This document shows positions 1 to 7,829 of a DNA stretch of 64,000 nucleotides, piece after piece. Numbering within the stretch: position 1 is the stretch's first letter; each line of letters begins with the position of its first letter. Position numbers and translations under genes: made by a program. Below the pieces are notes generated by a model that was not told the DNA's origin, ran no database searches, and was given only the letters and a program-made list of their open reading frames with translations. The stretch covers positions 1,515,099 through 1,579,098 of the forward strand of contig NZ_CM001555.1 of NCBI RefSeq assembly GCF_000275865.1. The letters are read 5' to 3'. Source of the DNA: Methanofollis liminatans DSM 4140. GTDB lineage: Archaea > Halobacteriota > Methanomicrobia > Methanomicrobiales > Methanofollaceae.

Positions 1-418
1 ACATCAGGTAGTCGCTGGTCACGCGGTTGCAGTGGTCGTTCAGGGCGACCGGCCCGGTGCCCCCCTCGCCAGGAAACGAGTACGGGAGATTGAGGTTCTC
101 GGTGTACTCCCGCTTCCCGGCGCCACCGCCATCGACCGCGACCGTCACTTTCCCATCATAGTTCTCCCGCATATTGCCGCAATAGACCACGACGTAGAGC
201 TGCGCCCACCGCACCGTCGCCCCCGCAGGGAGCGTGAAGGTCTTTGTGGCATCGGTGGCGAAACCAGGATAGGCGTCAATGAACACCCCGCCCGATACCG
301 TCCCGCTCTCCACCGTCGAGAGCGGGATGCCGCCGATATATTCGTCGGCAGAAACCGCAGCGGGGAGCAGGAGAAGCGCAAGCAGGACCAGCCAGATACG
401 ACCCGTATTTACATTCAT
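1..418 (-). CDS. Secreted DUF3344-like surface protein (3' end off window)
   Basis: N-terminal 139 codons of a protein whose 3' end lies beyond the window edge. It starts with a clear signal peptide (MNVNTGRIWLVLLALLLLPAAVSA) followed by EYIGGIPLSTVESGTVSGGVFIDAY, a beta-rich extracellular opening closely like that of the protein at 3250-5031. I assign it to the archaeal DUF3344-type secreted family from this resemblance. ATG at 418 is used because the next ATG (414) runs directly into a stop. It lies 15 bp after the ABC permease on the same strand, so it is probably the last member of the same operon. Role: cell-surface protein; ligand unknown. Confidence 0.75.
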   Translation of the reverse strand, partial: MNVNTGRIWLVLLALLLLPAAVSADEYIGGIPLSTVESGTVSGGVFIDAYPGFATDATKTFTLPAGATVRWAQLYVVVYCGNMRENYDGKVTVAVDGGGAGKREYTENLNLPYSFPGEGGTGPVALNDHCNRVTSDYLM

Positions 419-433
419 TCCATGCATCAATCA

Positions 434-1648
434 TCACCTCCGCGACCGGATCGCCTCCACCGGGTCCTGCCGTGCGGCAATCCGCGCCGGGTAGAGCCCG
501 GAGAGCACAGAGAGTCCGACCGCCGCCACGACCCCGAAGACGAGGAGGAGAGGGGTCACCAGCGTGATGCCGGTCGTCGAGATACCGGCAAAACCCTCGC
601 CCAGGGCGGCGACGATGAAGGGTTTGCCGACGGCGTCGATCAACCATGCAAAGGCGATCCCGAGGGCGTCGCCCAGGATGCCGCCGATGAGCCCGATCAC
701 CGCGCACTCCAGGAGGATCAGGGTGAGCACCTCGCGCTGCGAGGCGCCGACCGCCATGGCGATCCCGATCTCGTGCCGCCGCTCGTAGACCGAGGTGACC
801 ATCGTGGTCATGATCATCAGGGCCCCGACGACCAGGGAGACCGCCGCAAAAAAGGCGAGCACGACGACGACCATATCCATCAGGCGGTTCACCGACTCGA
901 TCTCCTCGAACGAACCGGTCGCCGAGAGGCCGAGGCTCTCGATCCGGTCGACGAGGGGGAAGACGGCGGCAGGCATCGACGCCCTGACCAGGAGGCCGTC
1001 ATAGTGCCCCTCACGCTCCCGCACCGCACCGATGAACGAGATATCGCCGACGACTGCCGTGTCAAAGGCGTCGCCGCGCTCCCGCAGCACCCCGACCGGC
1101 ACCAGGACGATCTTCCTGTCCTCAGGAGAACCGGTGTCGGCGTACGCCCGCACCAGCACCGTCACCGGTTCGCCGAGGCGCACCCCCTCGTAACGCCTGA
1201 GGGTGTCCCAGATATCGGCGCCCAGCACGACCTCATTCGTCCCGGGAGAGAATCCCCGCCCCTGCGCATATGAGGGCGAAAGGACGGCGGAGAAGCCCTC
1301 TGCACCGAGGCCGGTCACCGCCAGGTAGGTCTGCCTCTCTGAGGCGAAACTGTCCCTCACCAGGGGCGCGGCAGCGTCGACGCCCGGCAACCCTGCGATC
1401 GCCTGGGCGCGGGCCCCGGTGACGAGGTGCATCGCCCCGCCCCCTCCACCTGCAGAGACCTCGACGAGGGTGAGGTCTGACTGAGCCTCGATCGCCCCGA
1501 TCGCCTGCGCCCTGATCCCCTCGCCGAGGGAGACGGTCCCGATGACAGCGGCGATCCCGACGGCGATCCCGATGATGGTCAGGACGGCCCGCATCCGCTT
1601 TCTGGTCACCTGTCCGGCGGCATAGGAGAGGAAGTCGAGGAGTTTCAC
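434..1648 (-). CDS. ABC transporter permease, MacB/FtsX type
   Basis: Membrane subunit of a MacB/LolCDE-like ABC exporter, about 404 residues, the usual size. A first TM segment (MKLLDFLSYAAGQVTRKRMRAVLTIIGIAVGIAAVIG) is followed by a large extracytoplasmic MacB_PCD-like domain (roughly residues 45-250) and three C-terminal TM helices forming the FtsX domain, with the conserved ERRHEIGIAMAVGAS region. It starts with GTG at 1648 and overlaps the stop of the ATPase gene by 4 bp (GTGA), so the two are translationally coupled. Family members move lipoproteins, peptides or small molecules across or out of the membrane. Here, being sandwiched between secreted-protein genes suggests handling of surface proteins (inference). 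Confidence 0.9.
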   Translation of the reverse strand: MKLLDFLSYAAGQVTRKRMRAVLTIIGIAVGIAAVIGTVSLGEGIRAQAIGAIEAQSDLTLVEVSAGGGGGAMHLVTGARAQAIAGLPGVDAAAPLVRDSFASERQTYLAVTGLGAEGFSAVLSPSYAQGRGFSPGTNEVVLGADIWDTLRRYEGVRLGEPVTVLVRAYADTGSPEDRKIVLVPVGVLRERGDAFDTAVVGDISFIGAVREREGHYDGLLVRASMPAAVFPLVDRIESLGLSATGSFEEIESVNRLMDMVVVVLAFFAAVSLVVGALMIMTTMVTSVYERRHEIGIAMAVGASQREVLTLILLECAVIGLIGGILGDALGIAFAWLIDAVGKPFIVAALGEGFAGISTTGITLVTPLLLVFGVVAAVGLSVLSGLYPARIAARQDPVEAIRSRR

Positions 1649-2310
1649 GCCACCACCTCCCCGTCGCGCATCTCGATCGTCCGGTCGGCCTCTGCCCCGA
1701 CCTCGGGGTCATGGGTGACGATGAGGAAGGTGGTGCCGCGCTCCCGGTTGATCTGGCGGAGGAGTTCGATCACCCCGGTGCTCGTCCTGGTATCCAGGTT
1801 CCCGGTCGGTTCGTCTGCCAGGATCACCGGGGGATCGGCGATGAGGGCCCGGGCGATCGCCACCCGCTGCTGTTCCCCGCCGCTCATCTCCCGCGGGTAA
1901 TGGTCTGCCCGGTCGGCGAGCCCGACGTCCTCGAGGAGGGTACTGGCCCTTCTGGCCCGCTCGCCCGCGCCCTGGTAGTTGAAGAGGAGGGGGAAAGCGA
2001 CGTTCTCCTCTGCGGTGAGCGAGGGGAGCAGGTTGAAGTCCTGGAAGACGAAACCGAGCGTCTGCCTCCTGAGGGCAACAAGGGCGTTCCCGTCGGCATA
2101 GTCGACCTCGACCCCGGCGATCCCGACCGTGCCCTCGTCCGGGCGGTCCAGGCCCCCGAGGATGTTGAGGAGCGTGCTCTTCCCGCTCCCGCTCCTGCCG
2201 ACGAGAGCGACGAACTCCCCGCGGTCGACCGTCAGGTTCACGCCGCGCAGCGCCTCCACGGCCGGGGGATAGCGCCTCCAGACACCGTGCACCTCGATCG
2301 CCGGGATCAT
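1645..2310 (-). CDS. ABC transporter ATP-binding protein (MacB/LolD type)
   Basis: Cytoplasmic ATPase partner of the permease at 434-1648. It shows Walker A GRSGSGKST (about residues 38-46), Q-loop QDFNLLPSLTAEENV, signature MSGGEQQRVAIARAL and Walker B VILADEPTGNLD, in the order typical of LolD/MacB ATPases; about 221 residues. The start is ATG at 2310, overlapping the stop of the upstream secreted-protein gene (ATGA) and giving the canonical start MIPAIEVHGVWRRYPP. Longer in-frame starts lie inside the upstream gene and look spurious. Confidence 0.93.
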   Translation of the reverse strand: MIPAIEVHGVWRRYPPAVEALRGVNLTVDRGEFVALVGRSGSGKSTLLNILGGLDRPDEGTVGIAGVEVDYADGNALVALRRQTLGFVFQDFNLLPSLTAEENVAFPLLFNYQGAGERARRASTLLEDVGLADRADHYPREMSGGEQQRVAIARALIADPPVILADEPTGNLDTRTSTGVIELLRQINRERGTTFLIVTHDPEVGAEADRTIEMRDGEVVA

Positions 2311-3263
2311 GATGAGTACCTCACCTCCAGGACCGCATTGGAGAGGAGCAGGTAGTCGCCGTTGTCGGTGAGTTCGGCGAGATTGCCCGCGGGGCGGAGC
2401 CATACCGTCACATCCCGGCGGTCGGTCCCCACCTGCCTCGCCTCGTCGGCGTCCAGCACATCGGTCCAGGTCTTCCCGTTGGCTGTGGGAAAGATGATAT
2501 CGAGGATCGCCTGGATAAAGGACGGGAGGCCGGACTCGCCACCCCTATTGAAAGAAAGCGCGTTTTTCTCCGGGACTTCCGTGGAGGTATACCCACCCGA
2601 AGGGGCCGCGATGAAGAGTTCGGCCGAGGCGACGCGGGCCGTGTCGATGGGTCTGTCAAAGATCATTCTGCCGGTCGCCATCTCCGGGGTGATGCCATAG
2701 GCGGCATAGAGCAGATCGGCGCCCTCCAGCACCTGGAACATCGTCTCGGTCGCGCCTGCGTCCGTGTAGACGAGGAGGAGGGCGGCGCCCTGGAGCACAA
2801 AGGTGGCATTGCCGGCGGCGGTGTTCGTCGCGGTGAGCGTGAACGGCTCTGCGCCGGACACGCCGGCATCGAAGGCGTCTAAACCGGAGAAAAAGTCGTT
2901 TTTCGAGACAAAGCCCTTGGTATCGACATAGCGGGCCGCAGATTCGACGGGTGCGCCATCGATCGAGACGGCGATCGAGGGGTAAACGGCCTCTTGCCCC
3001 TGTTTGCTCCACGACCAGTAGAGATAGAGGCGGCCAAACTCGACCGCGGCGCCGTCGGGGAGGAGGGCATCGAACCTGACGGCATAGGTCTCTCCGGGTT
3101 CAAGAGTGCCTGAATAGGTGCTGTTCCCCTGGGAGTAGAGATAGCCCCCATGCAGGGTGCCCGCATAGACAGGGGTGAGAGGTCGGTCCCCCGCATAGGT
3201 GGCGGCGGCCGGCGCCGCAAGCAGGAGAAGGAGCACCAGGAGGGCCGGGCTACAGGAACGCAT
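2307..3263 (-). CDS. Secreted DUF3344-like surface protein
   Basis: About 318 residues with an N-terminal signal peptide (MRSCSPALLVLLLLLAAPAAATYAG) and an otherwise soluble beta-rich extracellular body containing YGGYLYSQ-like and VRFDALLPDGA segments. It resembles its neighbours at 1-418 and 3250-5031 in composition and in phrases such as VEFGRLYLYWSWSKQG, and is provisionally assigned to the DUF3344-like family. No C-terminal anchor is visible. ATG at 3263 was chosen because it opens the signal peptide; it overlaps the upstream gene by 14 bp. It is immediately followed by the ABC ATPase (4 bp overlap), so surface protein and transporter are co-expressed. Confidence 0.8.
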   Translation of the reverse strand: MRSCSPALLVLLLLLAAPAAATYAGDRPLTPVYAGTLHGGYLYSQGNSTYSGTLEPGETYAVRFDALLPDGAAVEFGRLYLYWSWSKQGQEAVYPSIAVSIDGAPVESAARYVDTKGFVSKNDFFSGLDAFDAGVSGAEPFTLTATNTAAGNATFVLQGAALLLVYTDAGATETMFQVLEGADLLYAAYGITPEMATGRMIFDRPIDTARVASAELFIAAPSGGYTSTEVPEKNALSFNRGGESGLPSFIQAILDIIFPTANGKTWTDVLDADEARQVGTDRRDVTVWLRPAGNLAELTDNGDYLLLSNAVLEVRYSS

Positions 3264-5031
3264 ATTCTCCCTCCCGGATATTGTCGGCCGGGTTCTGGTC
3301 CTTCTCGCCCTGGGGGACCAATGCGACGACGCGGAGGGTGTGCGTCCCCTCCGCTGCCTGTATGGGGACGTCATGGCGCTTCACCGCTCCTGCTCCCAGT
3401 CCGCCGTCAAAGGGGATCACCGTCGCCTTCTCCCCGTCTATGAAGACAGAAACCGAGAACGGTGCGGCATCGCTGCCGCCGGTGTTGCTGACGGTCACCG
3501 GGAGGGTATAGTCGGCAAGGCTGCCTGCAGCGCATGCCGGGGCGATGGCACAGGCGGCAAGGACCAGGGCGACCATGATGAAGGCAGCAGCCGAACGTCT
3601 CGATCGACCTGCGGCAAGGGCGCCGATGCCCATCGCCACAAGGGCGGCGGTCAGGGGGAGCGGCGATGCGGTCGGGGCAGGCGTATCACCCGACCGCACC
3701 GGGGCCCCGACAGAGACGACGATGTCAGGGAGCGATCCCACGGTGACCGTCCGGCTCAGGGCATTGTCTCCGGCATTCCGGTCACCGGGCGCGTCCACCC
3801 GGACGCCGATCTCGTGGGCACCTTCGACCGCGGGCCATTCGGCGGTGGCGGTCTGCATGCCGCTCCCTGCGGGGGCGAGGCGGTCTGTCGCCACGGGCGT
3901 GCCGTCGACGGTCCAGGTGACGGTCATCGCCGACGGCCTGGTGCCGCGGTTATCGATCCGAACCGAGAGACGGGCGGTCTCGCCGGCATAGGCACCGCTC
4001 ACCGTGAGATCCTGAAGGGAGATATCGGGTGCGGCGACGCTGCTTTGGGGGCGAAGCACGAGGACGGCACAGACCGGGTGGATATAATCCTCGCCCTCTG
4101 GATCGGATCCGGTCGTCGAGATCGAGCCGTCGCCGTCGGTGTCCCGGCCACGCTCGAAGGTGAGCAGGTTGTCGCCGCCCAGATACGACGTCACATCGAA
4201 GGTCTCGGCATCGGTATAGCGGGTCGGCGTGCCTGCGCCGCCGTCGGCGTTGAAAGAGCGTTCGTCGCCGATATCGTCGCCGACGCCGAGGTCGTGGCCG
4301 TTGAAGACGACATAATCGGGCTGGCCGCTCTGGGTCGCCAGAAGAAGGAGCGTGAGGAGCGCACTGTCTATGCGATCCCCGACGCTGCCGAACGCAACAG
4401 AGGCCGAATCTTTTCTGGTCTGGAGGGTGCCGGCCCATCCTTCGCCGTGGAGGTTCTCATTTCCTTCGGCGATCACGTAGCGCGTGAGGGGCCGCGTCCG
4501 GTCCTCCACCGCCGCAACCACGCCGGCGGCATAGACCCGACCGTCCAGCCTGTTCCCTTCCTCCCCCCGGGACGTCGTTATGGTGATGGTATTCTCGCCG
4601 GCAACGAGGAGATCGGCGACCTCGACGGCGACCCAGTAGACCCCGTGCCCTGATGCATAGACTTCCTCCCCCGAATCGCCTTTTCCTCCGAGGAGGATAC
4701 GTTGCGGGGTATGGCCGTTCACCGAGATCTCAGCCCACCCGGTGTACATCTCATTGCCTCCCCAGACCCCGCAGAAGGCGCGCGCGTACGACGGGGAGGA
4801 GTTCAGGGGGAATGTAACCGTGACAGGAGGATTGGCGAGACCATACGAACCGTACATGAACACGTCGCCATAGATCTCTCCTTCTGCCACACTGTCCAGA
4901 GGGATTCCCTCGAAATCATAGTGGGCCGCGGCGGTCGGGACCATGACGGCGCAGAACACCATGAAGAATATGAAGGGGCGGCACCCTGCATAACACATGC
5001 GGCATAATAAGCAGCATAAGGTGTTATGCAT
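3250..5031 (-). CDS. Large secreted DUF3344/CARDB-type surface protein
   Basis: About 593 residues. After a hydrophobic leader (…PFIFFMVFCAVMVPTAAAH) comes a DUF3344-like region (roughly residues 40-330) with the motif PLTRYVIAEGNENLHGEGW, then a CARDB-like beta-sandwich (VSGAYAGETARLSVRIDNRGTRPSAMTVTWTVDG, roughly 345-435). A hydrophobic helix follows (PLPLTAALVAMGIGALAAG, about 455-475), then RSRRSAAAFIMVALVLAACAIAPACAAG and a final CARDB-like stretch. The internal helix and second signal-like segment before the last domain suggest a fusion of two secreted genes. The true start is uncertain: ATG at 5031, 4998 or 4962 all precede the leader. First gene of the leftward operon that includes the ABC transporter. 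Confidence 0.8.
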   Translation of the reverse strand: MHNTLCCLLCRMCYAGCRPFIFFMVFCAVMVPTAAAHYDFEGIPLDSVAEGEIYGDVFMYGSYGLANPPVTVTFPLNSSPSYARAFCGVWGGNEMYTGWAEISVNGHTPQRILLGGKGDSGEEVYASGHGVYWVAVEVADLLVAGENTITITTSRGEEGNRLDGRVYAAGVVAAVEDRTRPLTRYVIAEGNENLHGEGWAGTLQTRKDSASVAFGSVGDRIDSALLTLLLLATQSGQPDYVVFNGHDLGVGDDIGDERSFNADGGAGTPTRYTDAETFDVTSYLGGDNLLTFERGRDTDGDGSISTTGSDPEGEDYIHPVCAVLVLRPQSSVAAPDISLQDLTVSGAYAGETARLSVRIDNRGTRPSAMTVTWTVDGTPVATDRLAPAGSGMQTATAEWPAVEGAHEIGVRVDAPGDRNAGDNALSRTVTVGSLPDIVVSVGAPVRSGDTPAPTASPLPLTAALVAMGIGALAAGRSRRSAAAFIMVALVLAACAIAPACAAGSLADYTLPVTVSNTGGSDAAPFSVSVFIDGEKATVIPFDGGLGAGAVKRHDVPIQAAEGTHTLRVVALVPQGEKDQNPADNIREGEYAFL

Positions 5032-5147
5032 TTCGATATTTGTAAAATAAAAAAATACGGTATTTTTTGGTTATCATACGTGTTATTTGCACAGGATATA
5101 AAGATGAGGCGATAGGTGCTCTCATTCAGATTCGAATGGACGTGCTT

Positions 5148-5684
5148 TCAAAGGGTCGCATACTGCTTTTTAATGAGCCACATCCCTCCTTCTTCAAGAT
5201 AGTTGTCGAGCAGTACGTTCTGCACGAGTTCCCATCCTTCCAGTTCGGTATCCTCCCGTTCAGTCGGGAAATAGAGCCACATGTGGTCTTTTCCGATCCT
5301 GAACAAACAAAACCGTTTTCCTTCTTTGTAGAAGGTTACAAGGCCTTTCCCGGTTCTTGAAAGAGGCGGAGTCAGTGGATCGCAGCCGATGGTGAACGAG
5401 ACGGTCTCTCCCAGCGCGAGCGTCTGGTTAAGGAACGTAGTTGCCACGTTCCTGTAGACCTTCGACTCAGGAAGAGTGAGTTCCCGTTCCAGATCTGCCG
5501 GGTCCCTGGAGTGAACGCCGGAAGCGTAGGCCTCATAAAAATCGAGCAGACGCCCGATCACATCTGAGAAGGACTCCCCTCCCATGACGATAGCCGTAAG
5601 GCGATCGTATTCCGTTTCCCTCAGGGTCAGGGCCCTCATTCCCGCATTACTCCCGGGATGGAGCATTTCGATTGTACCTGTCAT
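5148..5684 (-). CDS. Hypothetical protein with VapB/DUF217-like N-terminus
   Basis: 178 residues, function unknown. Residues about 16-55 (RALTLRETEYDRLTAIVMGG then ESFSDVIGRLLDFYEAYASG) strongly resemble archaeal VapB/DUF217-type antitoxin N-termini, where a short strand and two helices bind DNA. The remaining 120 residues (SKVYRNVATTFLNQTLALGE onward) match nothing I recognise and contain an alpha/beta pattern ending in WLIKKQYATL. No toxin (PIN) gene adjoins it. ATG at 5684 has a strong purine-rich ribosome-binding site (GGGGGAAGTC). An AT-rich promoter-like stretch lies at 5725-5760. Confidence 0.75.
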   Translation of the reverse strand: MTGTIEMLHPGSNAGMRALTLRETEYDRLTAIVMGGESFSDVIGRLLDFYEAYASGVHSRDPADLERELTLPESKVYRNVATTFLNQTLALGETVSFTIGCDPLTPPLSRTGKGLVTFYKEGKRFCLFRIGKDHMWLYFPTEREDTELEGWELVQNVLLDNYLEEGGMWLIKKQYATL

Positions 5685-5789
5685 GACTTCCCCCTGGCAC
5701 CATACGATGCCTGATCATCCATCATCGTCAGGTAATAAAAAATTATCTATTCGTAATACAATAGCACATTAAATAGAAATAAAGTATCA

Positions 5790-7829
5790 TCAGATCTGCA
5801 AATTGCTCGGCATAGCCGCATACCCTGTTTCCGGATCGACGGATAATCCCTGTTCCAGCCTGACAATCGCACCTATGCCCCCGGCTGTCAGGTCGGAAAG
5901 CCGATAATAACTCCCACCCGCATGCTCGGCGATCGTGCGGCCGAAGCCCAATGAAAGCGGAACAAGAGACGAGGAAGATGCTTCCGTGTCGATCACCACC
6001 GCCCTGATCCCGCACTCGCCCAGGAGCGTGGACGCCTGCACCACCTCCTCCCTGATCGATCCGCCAAGCCCCACATTGGGGCGGCAGTCGCTGATCAACA
6101 CGAGCAGCGGGACGAGATCGGGATATTTCTTCCGTTCAGAAAGGAGCACCTCCATGCCCTTCAGGAGGGCGGGCACAAGCGGCGTCTTTCCGCCGGTCGG
6201 CATCCCGTCAAGACGCAGCACGGCGCTATCGACGGCATGGGTCATAGGAAGAAGAAGATCAGCGCCGCTCCCCCTGAAGGCCACCAGACCGACGCGATCC
6301 CGGCGGATGTACGACTCAGAGATCAGAGAGAGGACCGCACCCTTCGCACTCTCCATCCGCCGCTCGGCACCCATCGATCCGCTTGCGTCCACGACAAAGA
6401 GCGCACCCACCGGGGCGCTCCCGCGCCTGACCTTCTGCCGCAGATCCCCGCTCTCTACTGCAAGGGCCAGGGCCCCTTTATCTCGCCGGCGCTGGTGCGG
6501 CGCCGCCGCCCGCACCGTCCCCACAAGATCCAGGTCCGACTTTCCCGGACGGGCCGATACCGACCGGCCGCCCTTCCGGGTCAGCACGGGTTTGCGCCGG
6601 CCTGAGGCCTTCCGGATCAGACAGTCTGGCTCTGCCGGCCTGATCGCCCCGGGATCAATGGCATCTCCCGGCGAGAAGACCTGCTCTCTCCCCTTCCCGG
6701 TGCGGCCGGACTCGCCGCCTCCGTCACCTCCGCCTGAAGAGGGACCTTCGTCCGGTTCTCCGGCCTCGCCCTCCCCTTCAGGGGCTTTATCTCCACCGAT
6801 AAGAGAGTCCAGCATTTCGGGTTCGAGTTTCGGCTCCTCGAAGGGGCGTTTTCGCATCCGGTGCGGGAGGGCGAGGGCCATCGCCCGCTTCACGTCCTCA
6901 GCCGAGACCTCCTCCCGCCCTTCGAGGGCGGCGATCGTTCGCGCCGTTCTGATCACCGTCAGCTCGGCCCGATGGGTCATGACGCCGAGAGAGATGCACG
7001 CCGCGACGATCTGCCTGGTCAGGTCGCGGCCGATGGTGACGGCCGGGAGGAGGGCACGCGCACGGACTATCGCCCGGCGGAGGCGCTCCTGCTCGGGCTC
7101 CCACATCTTCAGGAATCCGTCGGGATCGGCCTCGAAAGCACCGACCGCCTCGACGACCCGCAGCCTCTCCTCGAGATCGGTGATGCCGCCGACCGTCACC
7201 TGGAGGCCGAACCGGTCGAGAAGTTGCGGGCGGAGTTCTCCTTCTTCGGGGTTCATCGTCCCGATCAGGATGAAGCGCGCCGGGTGGGCGAGGGATATGC
7301 CCTCCCGCTCGACGATATTGATGCCGGTCACGGCGGCGTCGAGGAGGATGTCCACCACATGGTCGTCGAGGAGGTTCACCTCGTCGATGTACAGGATCCC
7401 CCGGTTTGCCGCGGCGAGAACCCCTGGTTCGAGGGCGCATATCCCTTCCCTGATCGCCCGCTCCACATCCACCGTCCCGACGACGCGATCCTCCGTCGAA
7501 CCGAGGGGCAGAGTGACGACACGGACGCGCCGTCGCTCGCGCCCGGCGATCCCCTCGTGTTCATACTGTTCCCGGCAGCGGTCGCACTGCTGTTCGGGAT
7601 CGTCGGGGCTGCAGCCGAAGGGACAGCCTGGAACGACCTCGATCTCCGGGAGCAGGTCGGCAAGCGCCCGCGCCGCCGTCGACTTTGCAGTTCCCTTCTC
7701 CCCTCTGATCAACACGCCGCCGATCGCAGGGTTCACGGCATTGAGGAGGAGAGCGAGTTTCATCTCGTCCTGCCCGATGATCGCAGAAAATGGGAGAATT
7801 TTCCGTTTTAGATGGCTATTTTCGGTCAT
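5790..7829 (-). CDS. Fused magnesium-chelatase-type ATPase ChlI/ChlD (AAA+ plus VWA)
   Basis: About 679 residues. The N-terminal AAA+ domain has Walker [10 protein letters not shown] (residues 43-51), Walker [14 protein letters not shown] and a cysteine-rich insertion ([17 protein letters not shown]) seen in chelatase ATPases paired with CobN. A Gly/Ser/Glu-rich linker follows, then a C-terminal VWA domain with MIDAS motif DASGSMG. This is a BchI-BchD fusion that would power metal insertion by the adjacent CobN. ATG at 7829 was preferred over 7856 because GGAGAAAA precedes it; it overlaps cobN by 14 bp. The metal and tetrapyrrole substrate cannot be told from sequence; cobalt is the default from context. 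Confidence 0.92.
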   Translation of the reverse strand: MTENSHLKRKILPFSAIIGQDEMKLALLLNAVNPAIGGVLIRGEKGTAKSTAARALADLLPEIEVVPGCPFGCSPDDPEQQCDRCREQYEHEGIAGRERRRVRVVTLPLGSTEDRVVGTVDVERAIREGICALEPGVLAAANRGILYIDEVNLLDDHVVDILLDAAVTGINIVEREGISLAHPARFILIGTMNPEEGELRPQLLDRFGLQVTVGGITDLEERLRVVEAVGAFEADPDGFLKMWEPEQERLRRAIVRARALLPAVTIGRDLTRQIVAACISLGVMTHRAELTVIRTARTIAALEGREEVSAEDVKRAMALALPHRMRKRPFEEPKLEPEMLDSLIGGDKAPEGEGEAGEPDEGPSSGGGDGGGESGRTGKGREQVFSPGDAIDPGAIRPAEPDCLIRKASGRRKPVLTRKGGRSVSARPGKSDLDLVGTVRAAAPHQRRRDKGALALAVESGDLRQKVRRGSAPVGALFVVDASGSMGAERRMESAKGAVLSLISESYIRRDRVGLVAFRGSGADLLLPMTHAVDSAVLRLDGMPTGGKTPLVPALLKGMEVLLSERKKYPDLVPLLVLISDCRPNVGLGGSIREEVVQASTLLGECGIRAVVIDTEASSSSLVPLSLGFGRTIAEHAGGSYYRLSDLTAGGIGAIVRLEQGLSVDPETGYAAMPSNLQI

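Noticed and set aside
32-1273. 413-codon open frame on the plus strand
   Set aside because: Antisense to the ABC permease; Arg/Asp/His-rich low-complexity translation typical of GC-rich shadow frames.
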